The notes beneath the pieces were generated by a model. The model saw nothing but the letters and a program-made list of their open reading frames with translations. It was not told the origin of the DNA and ran no database searches. From contig NZ_JAEFCA010000006.1 of assembly GCF_016405855.1 (NCBI RefSeq), positions 186,001-250,000 of the forward strand: a stretch of 64,000 nucleotides of DNA, written 5' to 3'. Origin of the DNA: Flavobacterium sp. IB48 (lineage in GTDB: Bacteria > Bacteroidota > Bacteroidia > Flavobacteriales > Flavobacteriaceae). The position numbers and the translations under genes are program-made. Positions 1-7,866 of the stretch are shown in pieces (the first letter of the stretch is position 1; each line of letters begins with the position of its first letter).

Positions 1-2
1 CC

Positions 3-305
3 GCTTCGGGCTTAATGGTGGATATGGAAGTCTTTATGAAGCAGTTGGAAGAAACCAAAAAGCAGTCCGCTATGGAAAAAGATAAAGCCGACAGTCAGAA
101 AAAAGAACAGGAAGCCAAAGACAAGAAGTTTAAGGATAGCATGACAAAAGCAGAGGAATTGGAAAAAGAAGGCAAATTCCGTGAAGCGTGGATAAAAGTC
201 CCCGAAATAGCAGAGTTCCCCGAAAAGGCTGACGAGATACGCAAACGCAAAACGGAACTTTCAGACAAATTTTCTGCTCCAAGTCTTTTTGGAACAGAAC
301 AATAA
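3..305 (+). CDS. PRTRC system protein E, C-terminal part (cut by left edge)
   Basis: The reading frame is already open at the window edge, so this is the 3' part of a longer gene; the ATG at base 15 is internal. What remains is a highly charged Lys/Glu-rich helix (about residues 5-75), likely coiled coil, ending in the sequence LFGTEQ. I assign it to PRTRC protein E from this character and its position directly before protein C, protein B and the ThiF protein. PRTRC loci (ParB-related, ThiF-related cassette) travel on plasmids and ICEs; the role of protein E is unknown. The 25-bp gap to the next gene suggests one operon. Confidence 0.7.
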   Translation, partial: ASGLMVDMEVFMKQLEETKKQSAMEKDKADSQKKEQEAKDKKFKDSMTKAEELEKEGKFREAWIKVPEIAEFPEKADEIRKRKTELSDKFSAPSLFGTEQ

Positions 306-330
306 TGTATAACATCAAATTTCAGAAATT

Positions 331-549
331 ATGTTATTAGCAACACAATTAAAGCGAGTATTTGTACTTAAAGACAAGGGACAGGTCATTATGCTGACCG
401 ATCCGGAACCACATTGGAGCGTTGAAGCAGTACTTAATTTTTATGCCAACACCTACCCTATTTTAACTACCGCCAAAATCTCTGCGCCCGCCATCAAAGA
501 TGATGCAGTCGAATATCGATTTGAAAGTGTTATGGGCACTAAAGGTTAA
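331..549 (+). CDS. PRTRC system protein C, ubiquitin-like
   Basis: A 72-residue protein matching the small PRTRC C family (Prok_Ub, a beta-grasp ubiquitin-like fold). The pattern of an N-terminal strand (LKRVFVLKDKG), a conserved DPEPHWSVEAVLNFYANTYP segment and a final strand fits that fold. The protein ends in Gly (VMGTKG), as expected for a modifier whose C-terminus is activated by an E1-like enzyme; an E2-like and an E1-like gene follow in the same operon. Conjugation activity and target are not established. The start ATG follows the protein E gene by 25 bp. Confidence 0.85.
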   Translation: MLLATQLKRVFVLKDKGQVIMLTDPEPHWSVEAVLNFYANTYPILTTAKISAPAIKDDAVEYRFESVMGTKG

Positions 550-572
550 CCTAATTTTTAAAGCTATGAACT

Positions 573-749
573 ATGCGAACAACTATTATATCGGGAACAA
601 TCAAACCACCCAAAGAAAAACAACAAAAGCAGTTACACAAACAACTCAGCGAGTTCGCCCATTGGATGCAAAGCCCCAAAGATGCAAACGAAGTTCAGAA
701 AGACAAACGCAAATCAGTACCTGCGGAGATGTTGCCAATGGTTTTCTAA
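573..749 (+). CDS. Small basic protein in PRTRC operon (58 aa, alternative frame)
   Basis: An ATG-started frame of 58 codons lying 23 bp after the protein C stop. It encodes a Lys/Gln-rich peptide starting MRTTIISGTIKPPKEKQQ and ending PAEMLPMVF. The competing frame through the same bases (an extension of the next gene to base 566) gives a Thr/Gln/Arg-rich, low-complexity product that looks less protein-like. I therefore favour this short frame as the real gene here. I do not recognise a family, and the choice between frames rests on composition alone. Confidence 0.4.
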   Translation: MRTTIISGTIKPPKEKQQKQLHKQLSEFAHWMQSPKDANEVQKDKRKSVPAEMLPMVF

Positions 750-814
750 AAACTTCTTTCTTACCTAGATTGCAAGAAACCAAAACGGTACTGGCTTGTC
801 AGAAAACAGCAAAA

Positions 815-1738
815 ATGGAAAAGGATTTTTATTGTTCCCTTTCCAGACTTGCCAAGCATTACGACATAGTGCCAATGCAAACAAGCCACTATGACTATCC
901 CTACAATATGGCATTGGCTCTATGGGATGTCGAAGAAAAGCTAAAGGAACGTGTTTTGAATTGGCAGGAAATACGTTTGGTACAGGACAGAAAGAAAACT
1001 TACTTAATCAGCGAGGAGAAATACGACACAGGGACAACCCTGTATTATATTCCTATTGAACCGCTATATCAGATGTTGCACGACCGCAAGCGCAAAAAAA
1101 ATGCTCAACTGCTTTTATCGGTGTGCTCTTACCTGTACCATATTGCAAACATTCCATATTTCAGACAGGAAGAAAGCTATCTGTATTGGATGTACCAAAT
1201 GCACGAGGACTGGCTTGAGCAGGATGACGTAACAGACGAAACCGAGGTGTACAAACGTGAATTTGAAAAAGCAGAATTAATTGGAGACTGCATAGAACAA
1301 AAGATTTTTAATAACATTAATTTACAGGTATTTGAACAGCGTTTAAATTCTTTTAAAAACCGTGATGTATTTGATAACGATTGTTGGTACATAGCTTGTT
1401 CTGCTTTTTCCTTATATACAGAATACCCACATGCAACCATTTTCCGAAATGCGCCTGTAAAGGATGACCCCGAAAACGAGCAGGACGAAAACGAGACCAT
1501 TGGTATGGAAAAGTATATTTCCTTTATATCGCACACCAAAGGATGTTTATATGAAAGTATTTCCGAGAGTATCAACAATGAGTTTAACGAGTACGGTTCA
1601 ATGGAAGAACCAACCATTTATAAATGCTTTGACGGAAATGATATAATACAATCCAATCTCGATTTTGAAAGCAGGTTATTTCTCCTTTTAGACAATATAT
1701 GCAGTCTATTGTATAACTATAAAACAACAAGGAAATGA
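815..1738 (+). CDS. Uncharacterised PRTRC-locus protein (about 307 aa)
   Basis: A long frame between PRTRC protein C and protein B. The frame is open back to base 500, but the N-terminal extension is unconvincing and overlaps a better small frame, so I start it at the ATG at 815 (MEKDFYCSLSRL). The product is acidic and aromatic-rich with many Tyr/Trp residues (for example ESYLYWMYQMHEDWLEQ), no signal peptide and no membrane segment. Its stop overlaps the start of the protein B gene by 4 bp, so the two are translationally linked. It holds the slot of a PRTRC accessory protein; I see no catalytic motif and do not assign a function. Confidence 0.65.
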   Translation: MEKDFYCSLSRLAKHYDIVPMQTSHYDYPYNMALALWDVEEKLKERVLNWQEIRLVQDRKKTYLISEEKYDTGTTLYYIPIEPLYQMLHDRKRKKNAQLLLSVCSYLYHIANIPYFRQEESYLYWMYQMHEDWLEQDDVTDETEVYKREFEKAELIGDCIEQKIFNNINLQVFEQRLNSFKNRDVFDNDCWYIACSAFSLYTEYPHATIFRNAPVKDDPENEQDENETIGMEKYISFISHTKGCLYESISESINNEFNEYGSMEEPTIYKCFDGNDIIQSNLDFESRLFLLLDNICSLLYNYKTTRK

Positions 1739-2463
1739 ATATTACAAACGATATGACGACAAGTTTTGGAACATTGTATCATCCAAAATCCGCCTTGGTT
1801 TTCTATAAAACCAAAGGAGTGGATACCGATATATATGTGGAACATTTTGATATGGATAAAAATGGGAACCCTATAAATGCTCATCCACTCACAGTAAGGG
1901 AAGCCGATGCACTGGCAAAGGCATTACAAATTGAAAAGAACAAGGATACAGCGTTTTTAAAATCCAATGGGATTCTACCGCCCAACATCCTGCATATTAA
2001 TCCGAGTACTGATAAAGGAGGGGTATTATGGTACACTAAAGCGCAAAAACGACAGCTGTATTTTGTAAATAGTTTAGACATTCCAAGCGGTACGGCTTAT
2101 GTACCTTCAATGATTTGGTATGCGAGCAAAAATAGCCTTACGGTATTTGCACTTTCAAGCGACAGAAGACCGACAGAGAAAACGTCTTTGTATTTCACTC
2201 CCTTTTTTAATATTTATAAAGACGGTAAAGTATGTATGGGTTCTGTTAGTATTGACATCAAAAATTCCGCTTCGGTAGAAGAATTTACAAGTGCATGGGA
2301 AGACTATTTTTTTAACAGTTATTTCAGTCATTTACTCGGAAGTAACAGCCCCGTAAAAGTGAATTGTGCAAATCTTTGGAAAGACCTTATCCAAACAGGA
2401 AAACCCTTTCCTAAAGAAGTATTAAAAAAAAATAATACAACAATTAAAAATCTACTGCGATGA
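1735..2463 (+). CDS. PRTRC system protein B (prokaryotic E2-like family D)
   Basis: A 242-residue protein of the PRTRC B / Prok-E2_D family, a ubiquitin-conjugating-enzyme-like fold. The central segment with PFFNIYKDGKVCMGSVSI is the family's typical conserved block; a second cysteine lies later in VKVNCANLW. Either could be a thioester cysteine, but I cannot tell which from sequence. The start overlaps the preceding stop, and the stop overlaps the ThiF gene start, giving a tightly coupled C-B-ThiF series that mirrors Ub-E2-E1. Confidence 0.85.
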   Translation: MNITNDMTTSFGTLYHPKSALVFYKTKGVDTDIYVEHFDMDKNGNPINAHPLTVREADALAKALQIEKNKDTAFLKSNGILPPNILHINPSTDKGGVLWYTKAQKRQLYFVNSLDIPSGTAYVPSMIWYASKNSLTVFALSSDRRPTEKTSLYFTPFFNIYKDGKVCMGSVSIDIKNSASVEEFTSAWEDYFFNSYFSHLLGSNSPVKVNCANLWKDLIQTGKPFPKEVLKKNNTTIKNLLR

Positions 2464-3266
2464 ACAACGAGAAAACAAAAATACATTTTACGGATAACTA
2501 TTTAATGAATCCGACTAATCCTATTAGCGTAAACCTAATCGGTGCAGGCGGTACAGGTTCCAAAGTATTTACTGCCCTTATGGAAATGAACCACAGTTTA
2601 ATTGAACTCGGACACGCAGGGCTGTCCGTACGTCTTTGGGACGATGATATTATAACGAGCGCTAATTTGGGCAGACAGCGTTTTGCAGAGTGTGAGGTCG
2701 GGTTGCACAAATCCATTGCACTAATAAATCGGGCAAATCGTTTTTCGGGAACAAATTGGAAAGCGGAAACTAGAAAATTTGAAAAAAAACCTTTGGGTGG
2801 ATTGCCCGATAATGCACAGGCAACTATTTATATTTCCTGCGTAGATAGTGTAAAAGCCCGTTTTAATATTGCGGATATTCTAAACCTGCAAAAAAACCGA
2901 AGACACCATCGGGATGACCCAAAATATTGGTTCGACTTCGGCAACAGTCAACACACGGGACAGGTTATATTGTCCACCATCGGAGAGATCAAACAGCCTA
3001 ATTCTGAAAAGTACAAAACAGTGGCAAGCCTGCCATTTGTTACTGAAGAATTTGGAGATTTATTAAAACAGTCCGAAGAGCATGACAACACACCAAGTTG
3101 TTCCTTAGCAGAAGCACTGGAAAAACAGGAATTATTTATCAATTCTACACTTGCTCAAATGGGATGTTCGCTTTTATGGAGCTTGTTCCGCTATGGGATG
3201 ACGGAAAACAGAGGTTTTTTTCTTAATCTGAAAGATTTCCGTACCCATCCTCTAAAAGTTGCCTGA
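2460..3266 (+). CDS. PRTRC system ThiF-family protein (E1-like adenylyltransferase)
   Basis: A 268-residue ThiF/E1-like protein. The N-terminal Rossmann motif VNLIGAGGTGSKVF (about residues 24-37) is the ATP-binding glycine loop, followed by LWDDDIITSANLGRQRF, matching the Asp and Asn/Arg-Gln block of E1/ThiF/MoeB enzymes. Such enzymes adenylate the C-terminal glycine of a beta-grasp protein, here probably PRTRC protein C. It is the last gene of the operon; hairpins follow at 3267-3387. No zinc-binding CxxC pairs are visible. Activity on protein C is inference. Confidence 0.88.
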   Translation: MNNEKTKIHFTDNYLMNPTNPISVNLIGAGGTGSKVFTALMEMNHSLIELGHAGLSVRLWDDDIITSANLGRQRFAECEVGLHKSIALINRANRFSGTNWKAETRKFEKKPLGGLPDNAQATIYISCVDSVKARFNIADILNLQKNRRHHRDDPKYWFDFGNSQHTGQVILSTIGEIKQPNSEKYKTVASLPFVTEEFGDLLKQSEEHDNTPSCSLAEALEKQELFINSTLAQMGCSLLWSLFRYGMTENRGFFLNLKDFRTHPLKVA

Positions 3267-3387
3267 CCCGAAAACCGGGCGGCAAAAAGACACTCCCTTC
3301 CGATGGTCGGGACAGTCTTTTTGCATTTAAGCGGTACAGCCAGTTTAATAAAGAGGCACAACTGCGCCACTTTATTAAACTGGCTGT
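3267..3387 (+). terminator. Hairpin cluster after the PRTRC operon
   Basis: Three inverted repeats follow the ThiF stop: CCCG/CGGG at 3267-3270 and 3276-3279; a 10-bp perfect pair GCAAAAAGAC (3282-3291) with GTCTTTTTGC (3315-3324); and an 18-bp perfect pair ACAGCCAGTTTAATAAAG (3336-3353) with its complement at 3370-3387. The second ends in a T-run and could terminate plus-strand transcripts. The third is unusually long, without a T-run, and may be structural. Confidence 0.55.
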
Positions 3388-3512
3388 GAAAATTTTGTGA
3401 GGGATATTCATCATCCCTTTCTTTATTTCACGCAACTTCTTTTCTTTCCGGTTAAGCGGTCAAAGAAAAGAAGCAAAAGAAGACCGCAATATTACAAGTG
3501 AATTTTCTGCAA

Positions 3513-4079
3513 TTACTCTATTGGCTCTGTTTTCCAAACAGAAAAGCCTTCAAAAAGGTATTCAATGTTTTCAAACTCTATAAATGTGATCAATTCTTTT
3601 TTGCACTGGTTTCCAAATCCCCTGTAACGATGAAAATCTTTCAAAGGTATCTCACAGAGCTGGCCTATGGTATGAACATCCAAAATCTCGAACATGCTGT
3701 ACATTCTTTTGCTAAACGGAAAATGGCTTTCATACAATGTTTTCTGAAGACAGGAATCAGGGGCAAATTCAGGTTCAGGTTTCTTTTTTCTTTTTTTGAT
3801 TTGCCGGGTCTCAAATTTACAGTCGGACTTTAACTGTTTCAATTTATGCTTATAGTTATCAATTTCACCAAGCAGATCTGTTACGCTCTTTACTTTCTTA
3901 TAAGTTCTTTCGTAAATTTGGCGAACACTTTCACTTGTGACCCCATAAATAACTGCCGCTTCCCGCAATGTCATTTTTTCTATCAGCAGTTTCTGCAATA
4001 CATCATATTCTTTTTCAGAGAGTACTTTTCGGGACATTTCGATATAAAATCTATTGGTACGTGCGATAACATCTTTCAT
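3513..4079 (-). CDS. Sigma region 4-like / RNAP alpha-CTD-like regulator
   Basis: 188 residues with two recognisable parts. Residues about 15-65 (LSEKEYDVLQKLL...MTLREAAVIYGVTSESVRQ) form a sigma-70 region 4-type helix-turn-helix. After a basic linker (KKRKKKPEPE), residues about 120-165 (EILDVHTIGQLCEIPLKDFHRYRGFG) resemble the helix-hairpin-helix of the RNA polymerase alpha C-terminal domain. Such fusions could bind both DNA and the transcription machinery. It lies alone on the minus strand between the PRTRC and tra operons, so a role in controlling ICE genes is plausible but inferred. Confidence 0.7.
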   Translation of the reverse strand: MKDVIARTNRFYIEMSRKVLSEKEYDVLQKLLIEKMTLREAAVIYGVTSESVRQIYERTYKKVKSVTDLLGEIDNYKHKLKQLKSDCKFETRQIKKRKKKPEPEFAPDSCLQKTLYESHFPFSKRMYSMFEILDVHTIGQLCEIPLKDFHRYRGFGNQCKKELITFIEFENIEYLFEGFSVWKTEPIE

Positions 4080-4224
4080 AAGAATGCAGTTAAAGTTTCA
4101 TTACTAAAATATTTTTGGGTACAGTTAATTTGAACATTTAAAGAGTTCTATATTTTATTTAAAGATAGTAAGGTTTAGGAAGTTATCCAATGTTTCTATC
4201 GAAGATCAGTATTTTAAACACAAA

Positions 4225-4246
4225 ACAACCCGAATCTTCGGGTTGT
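4225..4246 (-). terminator. Terminator of the tra operon
   Basis: A 10-bp perfect inverted repeat (ACAACCCGAA at 4225-4234 and TTCGGGTTGT at 4237-4246). Read on the minus strand it is followed by a T-rich tract. It lies 49 bp downstream of the traQ stop and fits a rho-independent terminator. Confidence 0.8.
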
Positions 4247-4294
4247 CATAAAATGCGAATTTTCTAACGGAAACTTAAACTAATTAATTGCTTA

Positions 4295-4735
4295 TTAATC
4301 GCTGCTGTTAAACTCAAAGCTTAATTTTTTTTCATTTCCTAAATTATCCGAAATCCATACGTCAAAAGTTTGGGAAACCGTAGAATGTGAAGTATAATAC
4401 AACCGGAATTGTTCTGCTGGCAATGAGTACAAGTCATTGGGCTGATAAGGCAGCTGATCATAATACTGCAAGGTTCCAAAGCCGTCAAATTGAAAATATC
4501 GAATGAAATATCTAGTACCTTTATAATGGCCCTCCGGTAGTATTGTCAACCTTATTTCTACGGTTTTGCCACTGGCAACTTCTTTTGGCACAGGCATTAC
4601 TTTTACCTCAAAAGGAAAATCATTCTGTATTTCCAGTTCATCTTTACTACAAGATACCAAAGTAATGGAAAATAACAGGACTGCCACGAGTACCGGCAGT
4701 ACTCCTATTCTGAATTTATTTAAAATTGCTGTCAT
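4295..4735 (-). CDS. traQ: TraQ, DUF3872 lipoprotein of the mating apparatus
   Basis: A 146-residue lipoprotein: a hydrophobic signal (VLPVLVAVLLFSITLVSC) with the lipobox Cys near residue 29, then a small beta-rich domain with a conserved PEGHYKGTRYFIRYFQFDG block. This matches the DUF3872/TraQ family, the last gene of Bacteroidetes tra operons. It probably sits in the outer or inner membrane facing the periplasm. It follows traO by 11 bp and is followed by the operon terminator. Confidence 0.85.
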   Translation of the reverse strand: MTAILNKFRIGVLPVLVAVLLFSITLVSCSKDELEIQNDFPFEVKVMPVPKEVASGKTVEIRLTILPEGHYKGTRYFIRYFQFDGFGTLQYYDQLPYQPNDLYSLPAEQFRLYYTSHSTVSQTFDVWISDNLGNEKKLSFEFNSSD

Positions 4736-4746
4736 TATTTTACGTT

Positions 4747-5307
4747 TTAAAAATTAAACCTTAATCCTACACCTGCCGATGGTCGGAACTGTTCCAGATC
4801 TGTACCCCACAAAGCTTTTATGCGCCCTTGAAGGAGCAGCACAAAACGGTCGGACAGATATGTTTCGATAGACAGCCATGCACCCCCGCCATAGATAAAG
4901 TTATCTTCACTTACTATTTTTGCCCCGTCATACAGCAAAACTTCTCCGCGGTCGATGCTTTCATATCCGACCACTCCTGTTATAACTGTATTCAGCGTAA
5001 TGTTCTTACGGGCATCACCCAGGAGAAAAAAACTGTACCCGCCTTCGGCTGTATAGGTTTCCTGCGGAATGCGCAGATCCTTATACTGGGAATACTGGCG
5101 AGAGTATTCCAAAGCCCAAAGCTGGTAATTGCCCTTTTTACCGTTTACAGTCATACCGATATTAAGGTAATAGTTTCTGCCTGGGTTTTCATCTGACAAG
5201 GTTCCTGTGCTTATTTGCAGTCCTTTTTGTTTAGGCAGCATGCGTTGTGCCTGTGCCATTGCGATGCCCACCAAAATAAGCATCGCGGTATAGATATACT
5301 TTTTCAT
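4747..5307 (-). CDS. traO: TraO, outer-membrane-like conjugation protein
   Basis: 186 residues with a cleavable signal peptide (MKKYIYTAMLILVGIAMAQAQ). The rest is made of alternating amphipathic strands ending in aromatic VGLRFNF, typical of a small outer-membrane beta-barrel. It matches TraO of CTnDOT-type elements and lies between traN and traQ as expected. It is a presumed structural part of the mating pore; its exact role is not known. Confidence 0.87.
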   Translation of the reverse strand: MKKYIYTAMLILVGIAMAQAQRMLPKQKGLQISTGTLSDENPGRNYYLNIGMTVNGKKGNYQLWALEYSRQYSQYKDLRIPQETYTAEGGYSFFLLGDARKNITLNTVITGVVGYESIDRGEVLLYDGAKIVSEDNFIYGGGAWLSIETYLSDRFVLLLQGRIKALWGTDLEQFRPSAGVGLRFNF

Positions 5308-5334
5308 TTCTGTATTGCTATTTTTAAAAGGTTA

Positions 5335-6228
5335 CTAGAATTTTAGGTTCATATCGGTGATCAGGCGGGCTTTTATCAAATCCGAATTTTCTACCTGAAG
5401 CGTTTGATGCCTGCCGCCATTCTTCTCGAAAATCTCAATCAGCAGTACCTTGTCATCGGCAATGGTAAACTGATCTAACAGGAAAACATTCTGGTCTGCT
5501 GTTGTCCCGCCAATCTCATCCAGCGGCTTGTAAGTTCGCAGCGGTATCATTGGTCTTTCTTGTACTACAGTACGCTTGGCCAGCTTTTTGTCCACAACCT
5601 TGAAACTCATAAAATCAATCCCGAAAGGAACATTGGTGCGGTTTGTAAGCTGTGTATGAAAATAGTATTTGCCATTATGGATGTAAATGCCTTTCAGGGT
5701 AAACTCTATGCCGAAACTTTTAGCCCCGATATGCTTTACAATGCGTTTGTCCGTTTTGTAAATGGTTTCCAGCAGTAGGCCCGCCAGTGATGGCAGGGTG
5801 TTTCCCAACTCTTCAAAAAGCACATCGTTTCCTTTTTCTTTATCTACCGATTTCTGCATTGTCTGAAGATCGTAGCTAAGTGCCTCTGGAAAAGGACTAT
5901 ATAATACATTGAAGCTGTAAAAGCGGCCGTCATCGGTAATCACCGAAAAATTGGTTTCCAGTTCAAACTCCTTTACCGATGCTTTTACTCGCAGTACATT
6001 TTCCGCATCTTCTGCCTTTGCGGCAATCAGGTACGAACTTCCCAGATCTACATAACGTATAGCGGTCGGGAAAATAAGGTGGGAAGTTTTGTCGTAAGTA
6101 ACTTCCATTTCGTACGGTTCTATCTTACCCAAAGCTAGGCGTGTTTTTACACTATCCTGTGCAAAAGATGCAGTGGCAGAGCCGATCATAATGGCAATTG
6201 TCCAAAAGGTTTTTATATGATTTTTCAT
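5335..6228 (-). CDS. traN: TraN, periplasmic conjugation protein (VirB9-like)
   Basis: 297 residues with a signal peptide (residues 1-23, ending SFAQD). The body contains the block HLIFPTAIRYVDLGSSYLIAAKAEDAENVLRVKA (about residues 50-83) characteristic of Bacteroidetes TraN (DUF4138), which takes the place of VirB9 in the outer-membrane core complex. It is 21 bp downstream of traM and before traO, the canonical order. Length is normal for the family. Confidence 0.9.
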   Translation of the reverse strand: MKNHIKTFWTIAIMIGSATASFAQDSVKTRLALGKIEPYEMEVTYDKTSHLIFPTAIRYVDLGSSYLIAAKAEDAENVLRVKASVKEFELETNFSVITDDGRFYSFNVLYSPFPEALSYDLQTMQKSVDKEKGNDVLFEELGNTLPSLAGLLLETIYKTDKRIVKHIGAKSFGIEFTLKGIYIHNGKYYFHTQLTNRTNVPFGIDFMSFKVVDKKLAKRTVVQERPMIPLRTYKPLDEIGGTTADQNVFLLDQFTIADDKVLLIEIFEKNGGRHQTLQVENSDLIKARLITDMNLKF

Positions 6229-6249
6229 TGTTAATTTATTTTTAGTTTA

Positions 6250-7575
6250 CTATAATTTGTTAGAGACAAGAAGTACCTGAAGCCCTGCTTTTAGGGTAAC
6301 TTTCGGTGTCCTTACTTTTTTGGAGAAATAGCCTGAAATGCCCTGAACTACTCCTTTACTCAAATCTGCTGCAACCTGCTGTCCTGCTGATTGGGTTAAC
6401 ATCAAGCTCGTTCCTGAAGTCTGGCTCATATTACCGGCCATCTCCGTAAGGGCATTCATTTCAGGAGAATACGGGACGTACAAACCCTGTTGCCCATCAA
6501 GGTCATAAATGGTTATGTCCACCTGGATAATATTGCCATCGAGTTCTATGGAAGTAACTTTCAACTGCAGGCGACCACCCTGAAATTTAGCAATTGCCGT
6601 TAAGAGCGTCCCCTGCGGGATGGTACCGTTAGGTGTTTGGGCAGATTCCAATAAACGCAAGCGTATTTCGCTTTCACCAATAATGGTCTGGGTTTCCTGT
6701 ATGCAGGCTTTTACACTGTTTTTGGGCTGTGCAATATTCTGTACAGATCCCGCAGTATAAAAGCTCCTGTTCCTCTTTGCGTTCCAATCCGCTAAAAAAG
6801 CACTATCCAAAGGTTCTCTGTACAAAGCCGAAACGGCGCTCTTTGCTGCAGGGGCGAATGCCACAAAATATTCCTTTTGTGTACTGGCAGAAGCTGTACT
6901 AACTTTGTTGCTGGACGGATCACCGGTATTTGTGGCTGTCGGAAGATATTTTGCCACCATCTGATAGGACTTTTCCATAAGTGCCAGCTGATCATCAACT
7001 GTCACGATTTTGGGAACATCTTTATCAGCCAGCTTTTCTTTCAGCTCGTCAAGCTGTCTGCGGAGCTCGCGAGTTTCACTATTGTCATCCTTATAAAAGG
7101 AACCAATCGCACTTTGAGAATTGCGGTAACTGTTTAGTGCCGGATTACCTGATCTTCCCGGATTATTGGCGTAGCCCATGCTTTGCTCTTCGTGGTCAGC
7201 GAGTGTATCCTGTTTGTCACTGAACGATTTGTCCTCATTCCAGTAATCGGACAGCGTGGTCAGGGCATTGCTCTTTTCCTGGTCTTTCTGCTCCTGCATT
7301 TCCTGCTCATACGCCTTCTGCTTATCCGATTGCATCGCAGCTTCGCTGGCCTGTGGAACAGTATCGTTCAGCCCGATATTTTCGATTCCTTTTTTACCCG
7401 AAGAAGGTTTAAATATCAAGCACATACATCCGAGAAACACGATTCCCATAAGTATGAATATTACCGGTTTTTTAAGCCGTTCTTTACTGCTCTTTTTATC
7501 ATCAAGCAGATTGGATGCTCTGGACCCGTCAGCTTCTTCAACCCGAACGCTGACCCTTTTTTCATTTTCTTTCAT
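6250..7575 (-). CDS. traM: TraM, inner-membrane to periplasm scaffold (VirB10-like)
   Basis: 441 residues: a cytoplasmic basic N-terminus, one transmembrane segment (PVIFILMGIVFLGCMCLIF, about residues 37-55), a coiled-coil linker rich in Gln/Glu/Lys, then a beta-rich C-terminal domain with the conserved block IPQGTLLTAIAKFQGGRLQL. This is the conjugative transposon TraM family, analogous to VirB10. The start ATG at 7575 gives the expected N-terminal anchor. It is downstream of traL and upstream of traN. Confidence 0.9.
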   Translation of the reverse strand: MKENEKRVSVRVEEADGSRASNLLDDKKSSKERLKKPVIFILMGIVFLGCMCLIFKPSSGKKGIENIGLNDTVPQASEAAMQSDKQKAYEQEMQEQKDQEKSNALTTLSDYWNEDKSFSDKQDTLADHEEQSMGYANNPGRSGNPALNSYRNSQSAIGSFYKDDNSETRELRRQLDELKEKLADKDVPKIVTVDDQLALMEKSYQMVAKYLPTATNTGDPSSNKVSTASASTQKEYFVAFAPAAKSAVSALYREPLDSAFLADWNAKRNRSFYTAGSVQNIAQPKNSVKACIQETQTIIGESEIRLRLLESAQTPNGTIPQGTLLTAIAKFQGGRLQLKVTSIELDGNIIQVDITIYDLDGQQGLYVPYSPEMNALTEMAGNMSQTSGTSLMLTQSAGQQVAADLSKGVVQGISGYFSKKVRTPKVTLKAGLQVLLVSNKL

Positions 7576-7630
7576 AAATCTTTTCTTTTAATATTGTTCA
7601 TAATGTGTCCAATTAGGAGGCAGGACTTTC

Positions 7631-7846
7631 TTATTTACTGACAGGATTGTCAATATGCTCGATGACCATCCTGTTATCGGATTTTGCCATGTCGTACCAC
7701 ATTTTAAAAATTACCCCAGCGGTCAACAACAGATACCCCACAAAAAAATACAGCATGAACTTGTGTTGTTTATGTACTGGTAAAGACCGCCAGCGCTTGT
7801 CCATCTTATCAAACCACTTGTCTATATTTGTTCTTAATTTTTTCAT
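7631..7846 (-). CDS. traL: TraL-like small membrane protein (DUF3989)
   Basis: 71 residues with a basic N-terminus (WFDKMDKRWRSLPVHKQHK) and one hydrophobic segment (FMLYFFVGYLLLTAGVIFKMWY). This fits the DUF3989/TraL family found between traK and traM. It is presumed to be an inner-membrane component of the mating bridge. The neighbouring 145-residue gene separates it from traK, which is unusual. Confidence 0.8.
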   Translation of the reverse strand: MKKLRTNIDKWFDKMDKRWRSLPVHKQHKFMLYFFVGYLLLTAGVIFKMWYDMAKSDNRMVIEHIDNPVSK

Positions 7847-7866
7847 ACTTTAATGAATATGGGTTA

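Noticed and set aside
1177..1617. 146-codon minus-strand frame opposite the PRTRC unknown gene
   Set aside because: Ser-rich shadow of the plus-strand coding sequence within a coherent plus-strand operon.
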